62,038 nt of DNA from an uncultured Gemmatimonadota bacterium (lineage in GTDB: Bacteria > Latescibacterota > UBA2968 > UBA8231), in the NCBI GenBank assembly GCA_903893785.1, contig CAITNQ010000238.1:1-62038 (forward strand), given 5' to 3'. The position numbers and the translations under genes were made by a program. Positions 33,404 through 42,275 of this stretch are shown piece after piece. The first letter of the stretch is position 1. Every line of letters begins with the position of its first letter. Under the pieces are notes generated by a model, which searched no databases, was not told where the DNA came from, and saw only the letters and a program-made list of their open reading frames with translations.

Positions 33404-34552
33404 TCACACCATCTTCTTCCGCAGAAAAGCCGGATAGTCCAGGTTCTCCTGATTGGCCCGCGGACCGGCGCTGACATTGCCGTCCGTGCCGGTGCCGCGG
33501 CCGCTGCGCATGAAGGCGGGTACGCTCATGTCCTGGGGCTGGGGCGAGGCGTCGGCGGCAGGCTTCTCCACCAACGTCAGTTCGCGCTCCTTGAACAGGT
33601 GGAAACCGGTGGCGATTACCGTAATGCGGATGTCTTCGCCAAGGTTGTCGTCAAGGACCGTGCCGAAGATAATGTTGGCTTCCTGCCCCACCGACTCGTA
33701 GATCAGCGACATGGCGTCGTTGACCTCGTGCAGCAGCAGGTTGCTTGCCGCCGCGATGTTGACCAGAACCTTCTTGGCGCCTTCGATCGACACGTCCTCC
33801 AGCAGCGGGCTGCGGATGGCTTTCTTGGCCGCCTCGATGGAGCGGTTCTCGCTGCGATGGGTGCCGACGCCCATGATGGCATCGCCCCCCTGCTCGATAA
33901 CCGTCTTCACGTCGTTGAAGTCCAGGTTGATCATGCCCGGAATGGTGATCAGATCGGTAATCCCGCGGGCCGCCTGCATGAGAACCTCGTCGGCCCGGAA
34001 GAAGGCTTCCTGCAGGGTCGTATCGCGCTGACAGACGGCCAACAGGCGCTGGTTCTTGATGGTGATCAGCGTATCGACGCGCTGCTGCAGTTCATTGATG
34101 CCGGCCAGGGCGTTCCGCATTCGCGGCGCCCCCTCCATCTGGAACGGTTCGGTGACAATGCCCACGGTCAGCGCCCCGTGCTCGCGGGCAATCTCCGCCA
34201 CCACCGGCGCTGCCCCGGTGCCGGTGCCGCCGCCCATGCCAGCGGCGATGAAAACCAAGTCGGCATCTTTGAGGAACTCCGTGACCCGATCGCGGTCCTC
34301 CTCAATCGCCGCGCGAGCCACCTCCGGCTGACCGCCCGCCCCCAGTCCGTGCGTCGTTCCCTTCTCGCCGATGCACAGGATCTGGTCGGCGGCGCAGTTC
34401 TCCAGTGCCTGCGCGTCGGTGTTGATGGCCACGAAGTCGGCCCCTTGCATGCCGGAGTTGACCATCCGGTTGATCGCGTTGCCACCGGCGCCCCCCACGC
34501 CGACGACTTTGATCTGGGCCTTGCGTTGGTTGTTGATCAGGTTGAACGGCAT
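33404..34552 (-). CDS. ftsZ: cell division GTPase FtsZ
   Basis: 382 residues from ATG 34552, chosen because AGGAGG precedes it at good spacing; 12 in-frame residues upstream are not needed. VVGVGGAGGNAINRM and the tubulin signature GMGGGTGTGAAPV bind GTP; NLDFNDVKTVI follows. After a linker of about 50 residues, the C-terminal peptide DYPAFLRKKMV is present for binding FtsA and other partners. It polymerises into the Z-ring. It is the last gene of the dcw cluster, 41 bases after ftsA. Confidence 0.98.
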   Translation of the reverse strand: MPFNLINNQRKAQIKVVGVGGAGGNAINRMVNSGMQGADFVAINTDAQALENCAADQILCIGEKGTTHGLGAGGQPEVARAAIEEDRDRVTEFLKDADLVFIAAGMGGGTGTGAAPVVAEIAREHGALTVGIVTEPFQMEGAPRMRNALAGINELQQRVDTLITIKNQRLLAVCQRDTTLQEAFFRADEVLMQAARGITDLITIPGMINLDFNDVKTVIEQGGDAIMGVGTHRSENRSIEAAKKAIRSPLLEDVSIEGAKKVLVNIAAASNLLLHEVNDAMSLIYESVGQEANIIFGTVLDDNLGEDIRITVIATGFHLFKERELTLVEKPAADASPQPQDMSVPAFMRSGRGTGTDGNVSAGPRANQENLDYPAFLRKKMV

Positions 34553-34593
34553 AGGTCCCTCCTCCCCAAGGGATCGTTGCGGCGACACCTACC

Positions 34594-35847
34594 TCACGAA
34601 AGATCGGTGATCCAGTCCCTGACGCTCTGCCACCACGGCGTCCGCGGTGACGATTGGGTTTCCGATGGTTCGGGCACTCCGCCAAGATGCTGATCCGCCA
34701 TGCCGTAGAGCACCAACCCCAGCACAGTGGCAAACGGAGGATGCGTCACACGGTCGGCCATGCCCCCCAGACGGCGCGGCTGGCCCACTCGCACCGGCAG
34801 GTCGAACACGCGCTCCGCCAACTCGGCCAACCCCTCCAACTGGGCCCCGCCACCGGTGAGCACGATGCCCGCGTTGGGCCGCCCCCCCGGGCCCAACCGG
34901 TGCAGATCACCACGCACCAACGCCAGGATCTCCTCCATCCGGACCTCAATGATCTCAGCCAGGTGCCGTCGCGGCACTGCCTGAGCCTGACGGCCGGCCA
35001 CCCCGGGCACCTCGAGCATTTCGTCGCGTTCGATCCGCTCGGCCAGGGCCACGCCGCAGCCACACTTCAGCCTTTCGGCCTGCGACCAGGACGTGCGGAG
35101 GCCGATGGCCACGTCGTTGGTGACGGTCTGCCCCCCAAGACCGATCACCCGACTATGGTGGATGCTGCCGGCCAGGTAGAGCGCCACATCCGTGGTGCCG
35201 CCACCGATATCGATCAGGCAGACACCCATGTCACGTTCGTCGTCGTCCAGAACCGCAGTACCGCTGGCCAGTGGCGCCAACACCACCTCGGTCGCCTGGT
35301 ACCCAGCCCTGGCTATGCTGTTGGTGATGTTCTGCACCGAGGTGGCCGCGCCTGTCACCAGGTGCACACTGGCCTCCAGCCGCACACCGGCCAGACCGAC
35401 CGGATCGCGAATGCCGCCGCGATCGTCGACGGAGAACTCCTGTGGCAGCACGTGCAACACCTGGAGGCCGCCTTCCACCGACACGGCACGTGCGGCGTCC
35501 ACCACGCGCTCCCGGTCGACCGCGGTCACCTCGCTGCCATTGCCGCTGATCGCCACCACGCCGCGACTGTTGCGGCTGGTCACGTGCTCTCCCGAGATGC
35601 CGGCGTAGACGAACTGCACCTGAACCCCGGCCATCAACTCGGCTTCGCTGAGCGCCTTGCGGATCGCCTGCACCGTCATCTCGACATCGATGACCATTCC
35701 ACGACGCAGGCCACTCGACGGACTGACTCCCACGCCGATAACCTTGACCTGATGGCCGGCCGCCTCGGCGATGACGGCGCTCGTCTTGGTGGTGCCCAAG
35801 TCAAGGCCGACGACGATGCCTGTCGGTGCAGGATTGCTGGCTTTCAT
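34594..35847 (-). CDS. ftsA: cell division protein FtsA
   Basis: 417 residues. Actin-fold ATP-binding motifs: GLDLGTTKTSAVI near 14 and CLIDIGGGTTDVAL near 206, with the inserted 1C subdomain between them. The C-terminus WWQSVRDWITDL is an amphipathic helix for membrane attachment. It tethers FtsZ to the membrane and recruits later division proteins. ATG overlaps the ftsQ stop as ATGA. Confidence 0.95.
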   Translation of the reverse strand: MKASNPAPTGIVVGLDLGTTKTSAVIAEAAGHQVKVIGVGVSPSSGLRRGMVIDVEMTVQAIRKALSEAELMAGVQVQFVYAGISGEHVTSRNSRGVVAISGNGSEVTAVDRERVVDAARAVSVEGGLQVLHVLPQEFSVDDRGGIRDPVGLAGVRLEASVHLVTGAATSVQNITNSIARAGYQATEVVLAPLASGTAVLDDDERDMGVCLIDIGGGTTDVALYLAGSIHHSRVIGLGGQTVTNDVAIGLRTSWSQAERLKCGCGVALAERIERDEMLEVPGVAGRQAQAVPRRHLAEIIEVRMEEILALVRGDLHRLGPGGRPNAGIVLTGGGAQLEGLAELAERVFDLPVRVGQPRRLGGMADRVTHPPFATVLGLVLYGMADQHLGGVPEPSETQSSPRTPWWQSVRDWITDLS

Positions 35848-36716
35848 CCAGGATTACGCTCCTTGCTGCCAACCACTACCTGCCCGGCGTAGCGCATATC
35901 GATGTACGCGGGGTCGGGGCACTCTCGGTAGACGCGGGCGATCAGCTTCTCCAGCACCTGCAGCCGTTCGGCCACCTGCCCTGTGGGCATGCGCACCTCG
36001 AGACCGTCACCCACCAGCAGCAACCGCACACCGTCGCCCGGGAGAGGCTGGATTTCTGACACGTTCAGGCAGAACTCGGAGTCGGCCGCGCTGGCCTGGC
36101 GCCACCAGTCAAGCACCCGCACCAACGCGGAGTCGGTGACCACCATGCCCGGGTACGCCGCCCCATCGGGCGGCCCGAGGCCGCTGATCACCGGCAAATC
36201 AAGTTCCCGTCGGTCCTCGCCGGGAACCCGCTCACCCGGCAGCAGCACTCCGTCTCGGTCGATACCGTACACGCGTCCCAGATTGATCCACGCCACCCGC
36301 CGGCGCTCCAGCAGCCGAATCGACAGACGGTCGGGGGGGCGGCGCGTCACCACCGCGCGCTTCACCCAGGGCAGCGACTCGACGCGGTCGCGAACCGCTC
36401 GCAGGTCCACGGCGAAAACATTGTCATTTTGTGCCAGTCCGGTGGCGGCCAGGACATCGTTGCCCGTCACCACGCGCAACCCCTCCACCTCCAGGGCCGC
36501 CAACCGGAAACTCTCTGAACCACGCACCAACCGACCGGCCAGCAACGACAGCCAGGCCAGCAGCGCCAGGCCCAGCACCAGCACCAGCAAGCGGGCCGCC
36601 AGCCGGCCCGTACTGGGCCACTCGCCGCCGGAGCGCTTCCCCGGGGCGGGAACCGACCCCGCGCGAGCTCCGGATCGACGCCCGCCCGTTGTCGGGGCCT
36701 GGGTCCGCCTCACCAT
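35844..36716 (-). CDS. ftsQ: cell division protein FtsQ/DivIB
   Basis: 290 residues from ATG 36716, a seven-base overlap with murC; another ATG at 36743 would overlap by 34 bases. A basic cytoplasmic N-terminus and one membrane helix (about 40-65) are followed by the periplasmic POTRA domain (FRLAALEVEGLRVVTGNDVL) and the FtsQ beta domain (INLGRVYGIDRDGVLLPGER). It is the scaffold linking FtsL/FtsB and the septal synthase FtsW-FtsI. The next gene, ftsA, starts inside its stop. Confidence 0.9.
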   Translation of the reverse strand: MVRRTQAPTTGGRRSGARAGSVPAPGKRSGGEWPSTGRLAARLLVLVLGLALLAWLSLLAGRLVRGSESFRLAALEVEGLRVVTGNDVLAATGLAQNDNVFAVDLRAVRDRVESLPWVKRAVVTRRPPDRLSIRLLERRRVAWINLGRVYGIDRDGVLLPGERVPGEDRRELDLPVISGLGPPDGAAYPGMVVTDSALVRVLDWWRQASAADSEFCLNVSEIQPLPGDGVRLLLVGDGLEVRMPTGQVAERLQVLEKLIARVYRECPDPAYIDMRYAGQVVVGSKERNPG

Positions 36717-38092
36717 GCGTCCCCCAACCGGTCCACCAACCATCCCGCCGCTTCATCAAGATTCCCCGCACCCAGGGTCAGCACTAGATCGCCCGGGCGC
36801 ACCGCGCGCAGCAGCTCAGCCAACAGCTGCTCCCGGTCGGCCAGCAACGTCGGCCGCGTCGTCCCGGCCGCGGCCATCGCGTCAGCGATCAATTCGCTGC
36901 CGACACCCGCAATCGGCGCCTCGCGGGCTGCATACACCGGTAGCAGGAAGACGGTATCGGCGCCGGCGAGGGCCCGGGCGAAGTCGCCGTAGAGATCGCG
37001 GGTGCGCGAATACAGGTGCGGCTGGAAAGCCGCCACCACACGCCGACCCGTGGCCCGGGCGGCGGCCAGAGCCGCCGCCACCTCTGCCGGATGATGGGCA
37101 TAATCGTCCACCACGGCCACTCCCGCAACTTCGCCACGCGATTCGAAGCGTCTGCCGACCCCGCGGAATGCCGCCAGAGCGGCGGCGGTGACGGTGAAGT
37201 CGACGCCCAACACGTCGGCGGCGGCGGCGGCGCCGACGGCATTGCGCAGGTTATGTTCGCCCGGAACGGACAGGCGGAGCGCGCCCAGGACCCGGTCGCC
37301 ACGCACGACCGTGCAGGTGCTGCCCCAGCCGGTCAGTTCCACGGCCGTAGCCCGGTAGTCATTGCCTTCTTCCATGCCCCACCGTAAGCATGGCCGCTGG
37401 AGGGGACGCGCCACGCCCGGGCCAACCCGCCCGTCGCCGGCAACCAGGCATGTACCGTAAAACGGCACGCGGGCCAGGAACTGGCAGAAGGCGGTTTCGA
37501 CACCGGCCAGATCGCCGTAGCAGTCCAGGTGCTCGGCATCGACGCTGGTGACCACTGCCAGGTCGGGGTGCAGCCACAGGAAGCTACGGTCGAACTCGTC
37601 GGCTTCGACCACCAGCTGCGCGCCGGCGCCCAGTTCAGCCTCGGCCCGCCCGTCGCGGCTGCCGCCCACCAGAACGGACGGCGCCCGGTTGTCGCGCCGG
37701 AGGATGGCCGCCACCATCGATGAAGTGGTGGTCTTGCCATGGCTGCCGGCGATCGCCACCGTGTACGGCTCGCGACTCAGTTCGCCCAGCAGCTCTGCCC
37801 GGCGCACGGCAGGCAGACCCCGACGACGGGCCTCCTGCAGTTCGACGTTGTCGAGCGGCACGGCGGCCGAAAACACCACCAGGTCAGCGTCGGCCAACTG
37901 CTCCGCGCGATGGCCGGCGTACACCGTGAAGCCGTCGTCACCCAGGCCCTGCAGGGCGCGAGACGAGGCCCGGTCGGAACCGCTGACGCGGCATCCCGAC
38001 TGGGCGAGCAGGCGCGCCAGGCCTTCCATGCCGATGCCCCCGATGCCGATCAGATGGGGGCGCTGGAAGCGGCCGAACAGCGGGCTCCTCAC
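36710..38092 (-). CDS. murC: UDP-N-acetylmuramate-L-alanine ligase
   Basis: 460 residues from GTG 38092, which overlaps the ftsW stop as GTGA. Mur-ligase order is complete: HLIGIGGIGMEGLARLL dinucleotide-type loop, GSHGKTTTSSMVA P-loop near 112, VEADEFDRSFLWL near 158, DAEHLDCYGD near 183 and DDYAHHPAEV near 335. It adds L-alanine to UDP-MurNAc in the cytoplasm. murG, which normally lies between ftsW and murC, is absent here; the two genes are directly fused by the overlap. Confidence 0.95.
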   Translation of the reverse strand: MRSPLFGRFQRPHLIGIGGIGMEGLARLLAQSGCRVSGSDRASSRALQGLGDDGFTVYAGHRAEQLADADLVVFSAAVPLDNVELQEARRRGLPAVRRAELLGELSREPYTVAIAGSHGKTTTSSMVAAILRRDNRAPSVLVGGSRDGRAEAELGAGAQLVVEADEFDRSFLWLHPDLAVVTSVDAEHLDCYGDLAGVETAFCQFLARVPFYGTCLVAGDGRVGPGVARPLQRPCLRWGMEEGNDYRATAVELTGWGSTCTVVRGDRVLGALRLSVPGEHNLRNAVGAAAAADVLGVDFTVTAAALAAFRGVGRRFESRGEVAGVAVVDDYAHHPAEVAAALAAARATGRRVVAAFQPHLYSRTRDLYGDFARALAGADTVFLLPVYAAREAPIAGVGSELIADAMAAAGTTRPTLLADREQLLAELLRAVRPGDLVLTLGAGNLDEAAGWLVDRLGDAW

Positions 38093-39219
38093 CGGCCGGC
38101 CGTGGGCGTGGCAACCCCAGGTGGCGGCCACGTGCGGGTCTCGCGCGCGGTGGTGCGGGCCACGCCCAGGACGATGCCCACGCCAGCCAGGTTCCAGATC
38201 AGCGCCGAGCCGCCGTAGCTGATGAACGGCAGGGGCAGACCGGTGGTCGGCATCAGACCGGTGGCGACACAGATGTTGAGGATGGCGTACACCGAAACCA
38301 TGGCGCCGATACCGGCCGCCAGCAGGAAACCGTGCCGGGTGGAAGCCTCGCGGGCCACTTGCACCGCAAACACCGCGAAGGCGATGAACAAACTGGCCAC
38401 GGCACAGGTGCCCAGCAGCCCGCCTTCCTCGCCGATCAGCGCGAAAACGAAGTCGGTGTGCGGCTCGGGCAGGAACTGCTGTTTCTGCAGGCTGTTGCCC
38501 AGCCCCACGCCGAACCAACCGCCGCTGCCCAGGGCAACCAGCGATTGCTCCACCTGGTAGTTGCCGCCGTTGAGGAAGTCGGTAACGCGCTTGAGCTGGT
38601 ACCTGGAGAACAGCATCGACAGGCCAGCCAGCGGTAGCGCCCCCAGCCCCAGGGCGCCCAGGTGCTCGGGCCGCGCGCCACCGAGGTACAGCATGATCAT
38701 GCTAATCATGCCTACCGCCAGGCCAGTACCCAGGTTCGGCTGGAAGACGATGAGGATGACGACCGTGCCGACCACCAGCAGTCGCGGCAGCAACCCGTTC
38801 TGGAAATCGCCCATCTGCTCTTCCTTGCGCGCCAGCACGTCAGCCAGGTACAGCACCAGGGCCAGTTTGGCCATTTCCGATGGCTGAAACTGAAGGCCGA
38901 ACTGCGCGATCGGCAGCCGCAGCCAACGCTGCGCCGGTCCCACGCCCAAGGCCAGAACCAACAGCAGACTGCCCGCCGAAAACGCCAGCAGTACCCGCGC
39001 CGAACGGGACCAGAAGGCTGTCGGCACCCGCGAGACGACGAGCATGACCGCGAGGCCCAAGCCAGCGCGCATGGCCTGGCGTCCGAGGAAGAAGCTGCTG
39101 TCAGAATACCTCAGACTGGCCAGAGCCGAACTGGAGCTGTACACCATGACCACGCCCGCGCCCACCAATGCCGCCGCAGTGAGCAGGAGATAACCACCGG
39201 CAGACAGCACGGTTCGCAT
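38089..39219 (-). CDS. ftsW: SEDS peptidoglycan glycosyltransferase FtsW
   Basis: 376 residues from ATG 39219 with AGGAG upstream. About ten membrane helices; the family motifs QPSEMAKLALVLYLAD near 135, FQPNLGTGLAVG near 175, HTDFVFALIGEEGG near 275 and GLPLPFISYGGSAL near 340 are intact. It polymerises lipid II at the septum together with the FtsI-type transpeptidase. It follows murF after an unusually long 201-base gap. Confidence 0.95.
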   Translation of the reverse strand: MRTVLSAGGYLLLTAAALVGAGVVMVYSSSSALASLRYSDSSFFLGRQAMRAGLGLAVMLVVSRVPTAFWSRSARVLLAFSAGSLLLVLALGVGPAQRWLRLPIAQFGLQFQPSEMAKLALVLYLADVLARKEEQMGDFQNGLLPRLLVVGTVVILIVFQPNLGTGLAVGMISMIMLYLGGARPEHLGALGLGALPLAGLSMLFSRYQLKRVTDFLNGGNYQVEQSLVALGSGGWFGVGLGNSLQKQQFLPEPHTDFVFALIGEEGGLLGTCAVASLFIAFAVFAVQVAREASTRHGFLLAAGIGAMVSVYAILNICVATGLMPTTGLPLPFISYGGSALIWNLAGVGIVLGVARTTARETRTWPPPGVATPTAGR

Positions 39220-39420
39220 GGGCCGCTCCTTCAGGCAGACGGTCGACCGGGTTTTGACCAAGGACAGCCGGCCGCTTGGCCGCCAACGGTGGCTACCAGG
39301 GCCGCTGAGCCGGCGCAGCGGCTGCCCTGCCAGCAGTCCGAGCGGTGACCGTGACGCGCGACAGACGACCGGCAGGCGACGGCGGGTCGGCCGGGGTCCG
39401 GCCCGCCTCGGCAACCCGGT
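39220..39420. other. non-coding gap at the usual mraY-murD position
   Basis: This 201-base stretch separates murF from ftsW in a cluster where other genes overlap or touch. I see no gene and no recognisable remnant of mraY or murD. It contains several short GC-rich inverted repeats but no clear terminator. The ftsW ribosome-binding site lies at its left end. Confidence 0.5.
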
Positions 39421-40800
39421 TCACCCCTGCAGCGCGGTCACGACCCTGTCCAAGCCCATGCCGCGCGACGCTTTGACCAACACCAGGTCGCCGGGGCGCA
39501 CTACTTCGCGCAGGGCGGCGGTCAGCTGCTCCCGGTCCGGGTAGTGAGTGGCTGCCGCGACAGCCAGGCCCGCCTCGCGGGCGGCGGTCACGGTGTGGAC
39601 GCTCAACGGCCCGGTGGTCAGCAACCGATCCACTCCGGCGGCGGCGGCCAACCGGCCTATGCGGCGGTGCAGTTCCATCGCCTCAGGCCCCAGCTCGAGC
39701 ATGTCGCCCAACACCGCGAGGCGACGTTCAGCCGCCATACCCGCCAAGAGCGTCAGCGCCGCGGCCACCGAATCCGGGTTGGCATTGTACGTGTCGTCAA
39801 GCAGGCGTGCCCCCTGCCAAGCCCGCACCTGGGAGCGCCAGGCCACGGGCGCGAACTCGGCGAGGGCCTCCTGGATGTCCCCCCAGGGAACCGCCAGGAG
39901 ACGGCCGACGGCGATGGCGGCCAGCGCGTTGTACACGTTGTGGCGCCCGGGAACACGCAGGTGAAAATCATAGTTCTGTAGAGAGAAGTGGCCGCGGCCC
40001 TCCTGGTCAAGAACGAGTCCCTCCCCACGAAAGCGACTCTCACGCTCTAGACTGAAGCCAAGAAGTCTCCCCTTTGTCCTCTTTGTCTCCTTGGCCAGGA
40101 CACAGTCATCCGCGTTGACGAGAGCCGTCGAAGACTCGCCCAGATAATCCAGGAGCTCCCCTTTGGCTTTGGCCACTCCCTCTACAGAACCGAAAAACTC
40201 AAGATGAGCCGTACCGATATTGAGCAGCACTCCCAGGGTCGGCTGCGCGCAGGCACACAGGTAGGCGATATCGCCGGCCTGCCGCGCCGCCATCTCCAGC
40301 ACCGCGATCTGGTGGGTCGCTGAAAGCTGCAGCAGAGCCCGCGGCACGCCGATCTCGTTGTTCTCGTTGCCGGCGTTGCGCAGCACTCGGTACCGCCGTG
40401 CCAGCACCGCCGCGACCATTTCCTTGGTGGTCGTCTTGCCGGCGCTCCCCACCACCCCCACCACGGGCAACTGGAACTGGCTCCGGTACGCGGCCGCCAT
40501 CGCCCCCAGCGCGGCCAGAGGATCCGCGACCGCCAGCACGGGCCCCAAACCCGGATCCTCCTGGGCCGAGGCCCAGGCGCGCGCCACCAGAGCACCGGCT
40601 GCTCCCCGCTGCAGTGCCTGTCTGACGAACGCATGGCCGTCGTAGGCCGGTCCCTGGAGGGCGACAAAGAGCTCCCCGGGGTTGATCGTCCGGCTGTCGG
40701 TGGACACGCCGCTCAAGGGTGCGTCGCCACCGGGCATGCCGACGGGGTCGGCCTTAGTCCATTGCGCCGTTTGGCGCAGGGTGACGCCTTCCATCAGCAT
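39421..40800 (-). CDS. murF: UDP-MurNAc-tripeptide-D-Ala-D-Ala ligase
   Basis: 459 residues; ATG 40800 has GGGGGG before it, and a second ATG two codons on (40794) is also possible. Signatures: GVSTDSRTINPGELFVALQG near 31, GSAGKTTTKEMV near 117, RNAGNENNEIGVP near 140 and DDTYNANPDS near 325. It adds D-Ala-D-Ala to the stem peptide. Residues about 230-280 are encoded by a patch of visibly lower GC using AGA, AGG, ACA and CTA codons rarely seen nearby, which suggests recombination with a foreign allele. The protein stays in frame and intact. Confidence 0.95.
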   Translation of the reverse strand: MLMEGVTLRQTAQWTKADPVGMPGGDAPLSGVSTDSRTINPGELFVALQGPAYDGHAFVRQALQRGAAGALVARAWASAQEDPGLGPVLAVADPLAALGAMAAAYRSQFQLPVVGVVGSAGKTTTKEMVAAVLARRYRVLRNAGNENNEIGVPRALLQLSATHQIAVLEMAARQAGDIAYLCACAQPTLGVLLNIGTAHLEFFGSVEGVAKAKGELLDYLGESSTALVNADDCVLAKETKRTKGRLLGFSLERESRFRGEGLVLDQEGRGHFSLQNYDFHLRVPGRHNVYNALAAIAVGRLLAVPWGDIQEALAEFAPVAWRSQVRAWQGARLLDDTYNANPDSVAAALTLLAGMAAERRLAVLGDMLELGPEAMELHRRIGRLAAAAGVDRLLTTGPLSVHTVTAAREAGLAVAAATHYPDREQLTAALREVVRPGDLVLVKASRGMGLDRVVTALQG

Positions 40801-42269
40801 CCCCCCAGGCCGGTGGCCGGCGCCGCGGCAAGGATCTGCCGGACCACATCGCGGTCGTCAAAGGGGATCACGCGGTCGCCCATCAACTGCACCGTCTCAT
40901 GACCTTTGCCGGCGATCAGCACCAGATCCCCGGCCGCCGCGCCGGCCAGGGCCAGGGCAATGGCCTCCCGTCGGTCCTCGCAGATTGCCGCCGAGGTGGC
41001 CGCAGGGACGCCCGCGGCAATCTCGTCGATGATCGCGCGGGGCTCTTCGTGACGCGGGTTGTCCGAGGTGAGGACGACGACATCGGCCAGTTCAGCCGCG
41101 ATGCGCCCCATCTGCGGCCGTTTACCGCGATCGCGGTTACCGCCGCAGCCGAACACGCAGATGAGGCGGCCCGAAGTGAGGCCTCGCGCCGTGGTCAGCA
41201 CGTTCTGCAGGCTGTCGGGATTGTGGGCGTAGTCGACGATGACCTCAAAAGGCTGGCCGGCACAGACCCGCTCGAACCGCCCGGGCACGTGGCTGAGCGC
41301 CCCCGCACCTCGCGCGACCGCTGCCGGCGGTAATCCTGCCGCAATTCCGACGGCCACGGCGGCCAGCGTGTTGCTGACGTTGAACGAGCCCACCAGCGGG
41401 GTGGAAACCTCCAGCGCGCCGCTCGGCGTGGACAGCACCAGGTGCGTGCCCTCGGTCGACGATCGAACCGCCACCGCGCGCACGTTGGCTTCGGTTCGGT
41501 TGCCGAAGGTGGTCACCGCGGCCCGGGTGCGCCCGAGCAGCGCCGGGGCCATTGGGTCGTCGAGGTTGATCACCGCGGCGGCAGCGGACGGCAACGCCTC
41601 GAAGAGGCGCGCCTTGGCGGCGAAATAGGCCTCGGTTGTGCCGTGGAAATCGAGATGGTCGCGACCCAGGTTGGTGAACACCGCGACGCGGAATTCCAGG
41701 CCAGCGACGCGCTCCAGCACCAACCCGTGCGACGAAACCTCGAGGACCGCAGCCCGCTGCCCGCGATCGGCCAGCCAACGCAACAGACGTTGCAGCTCCG
41801 ACGCCTCAGGAGTGGTGTTCGCCTGTTTGACCTGCTCGGTGGCGGTGATGCAGCCCAGCGTGCCCAAGTACCCGCAGGGCCGCGCCGCAGCCTCGTACAC
41901 CTGCTGAATGAGCAGTGCGGTGGTCGTCTTGCCCTTGGTGCCGGTAACACCAACCAGTTCCAGCTGTCGGCCCGGGTACCCATGGATCCGGGCGGCCAGG
42001 GCTGCCAACGCCTGCCGGCAGTTGGCCACCGTGACGCGCACGGCAGGGCCGACTTCGGCCTCGTCCTCCAGCACTATCACACCGGCGCCGGCGGCTACAG
42101 CGGCCGGGACATAGCGATGCCGGTCCTCTTCCTGGCCGCCGCGAATGGCCACAAAAACATCACCTGGACGAACCGAACGCGAGTCACAGGTGACGGCACC
42201 CACCTCCACGTCGGTGGCGCCGTGCACTGCCAGAGGCTGGACATCGCGCAGGAGTTCGCTAAGCCTCAT
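40794..42269 (-). CDS. murE: UDP-MurNAc-dipeptide:meso-diaminopimelate ligase
   Basis: 491 residues. P-loop GVTGTKGKTTTALLI near 108, the substrate region NTTPEASELQRLL near 148, EVSSHGLVLERV near 178, and the key recognition motif DNPR (TSDNPRHEEP near 405), which marks meso-diaminopimelate rather than lysine as the added residue. This indicates Gram-negative-type peptidoglycan. murF starts inside its 3' end; the FtsI gene ends six bases upstream. Confidence 0.95.
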   Translation of the reverse strand: MRLSELLRDVQPLAVHGATDVEVGAVTCDSRSVRPGDVFVAIRGGQEEDRHRYVPAAVAAGAGVIVLEDEAEVGPAVRVTVANCRQALAALAARIHGYPGRQLELVGVTGTKGKTTTALLIQQVYEAAARPCGYLGTLGCITATEQVKQANTTPEASELQRLLRWLADRGQRAAVLEVSSHGLVLERVAGLEFRVAVFTNLGRDHLDFHGTTEAYFAAKARLFEALPSAAAAVINLDDPMAPALLGRTRAAVTTFGNRTEANVRAVAVRSSTEGTHLVLSTPSGALEVSTPLVGSFNVSNTLAAVAVGIAAGLPPAAVARGAGALSHVPGRFERVCAGQPFEVIVDYAHNPDSLQNVLTTARGLTSGRLICVFGCGGNRDRGKRPQMGRIAAELADVVVLTSDNPRHEEPRAIIDEIAAGVPAATSAAICEDRREAIALALAGAAAGDLVLIAGKGHETVQLMGDRVIPFDDRDVVRQILAAAPATGLGGC

Positions 42270-42275
42270 GGCCGC

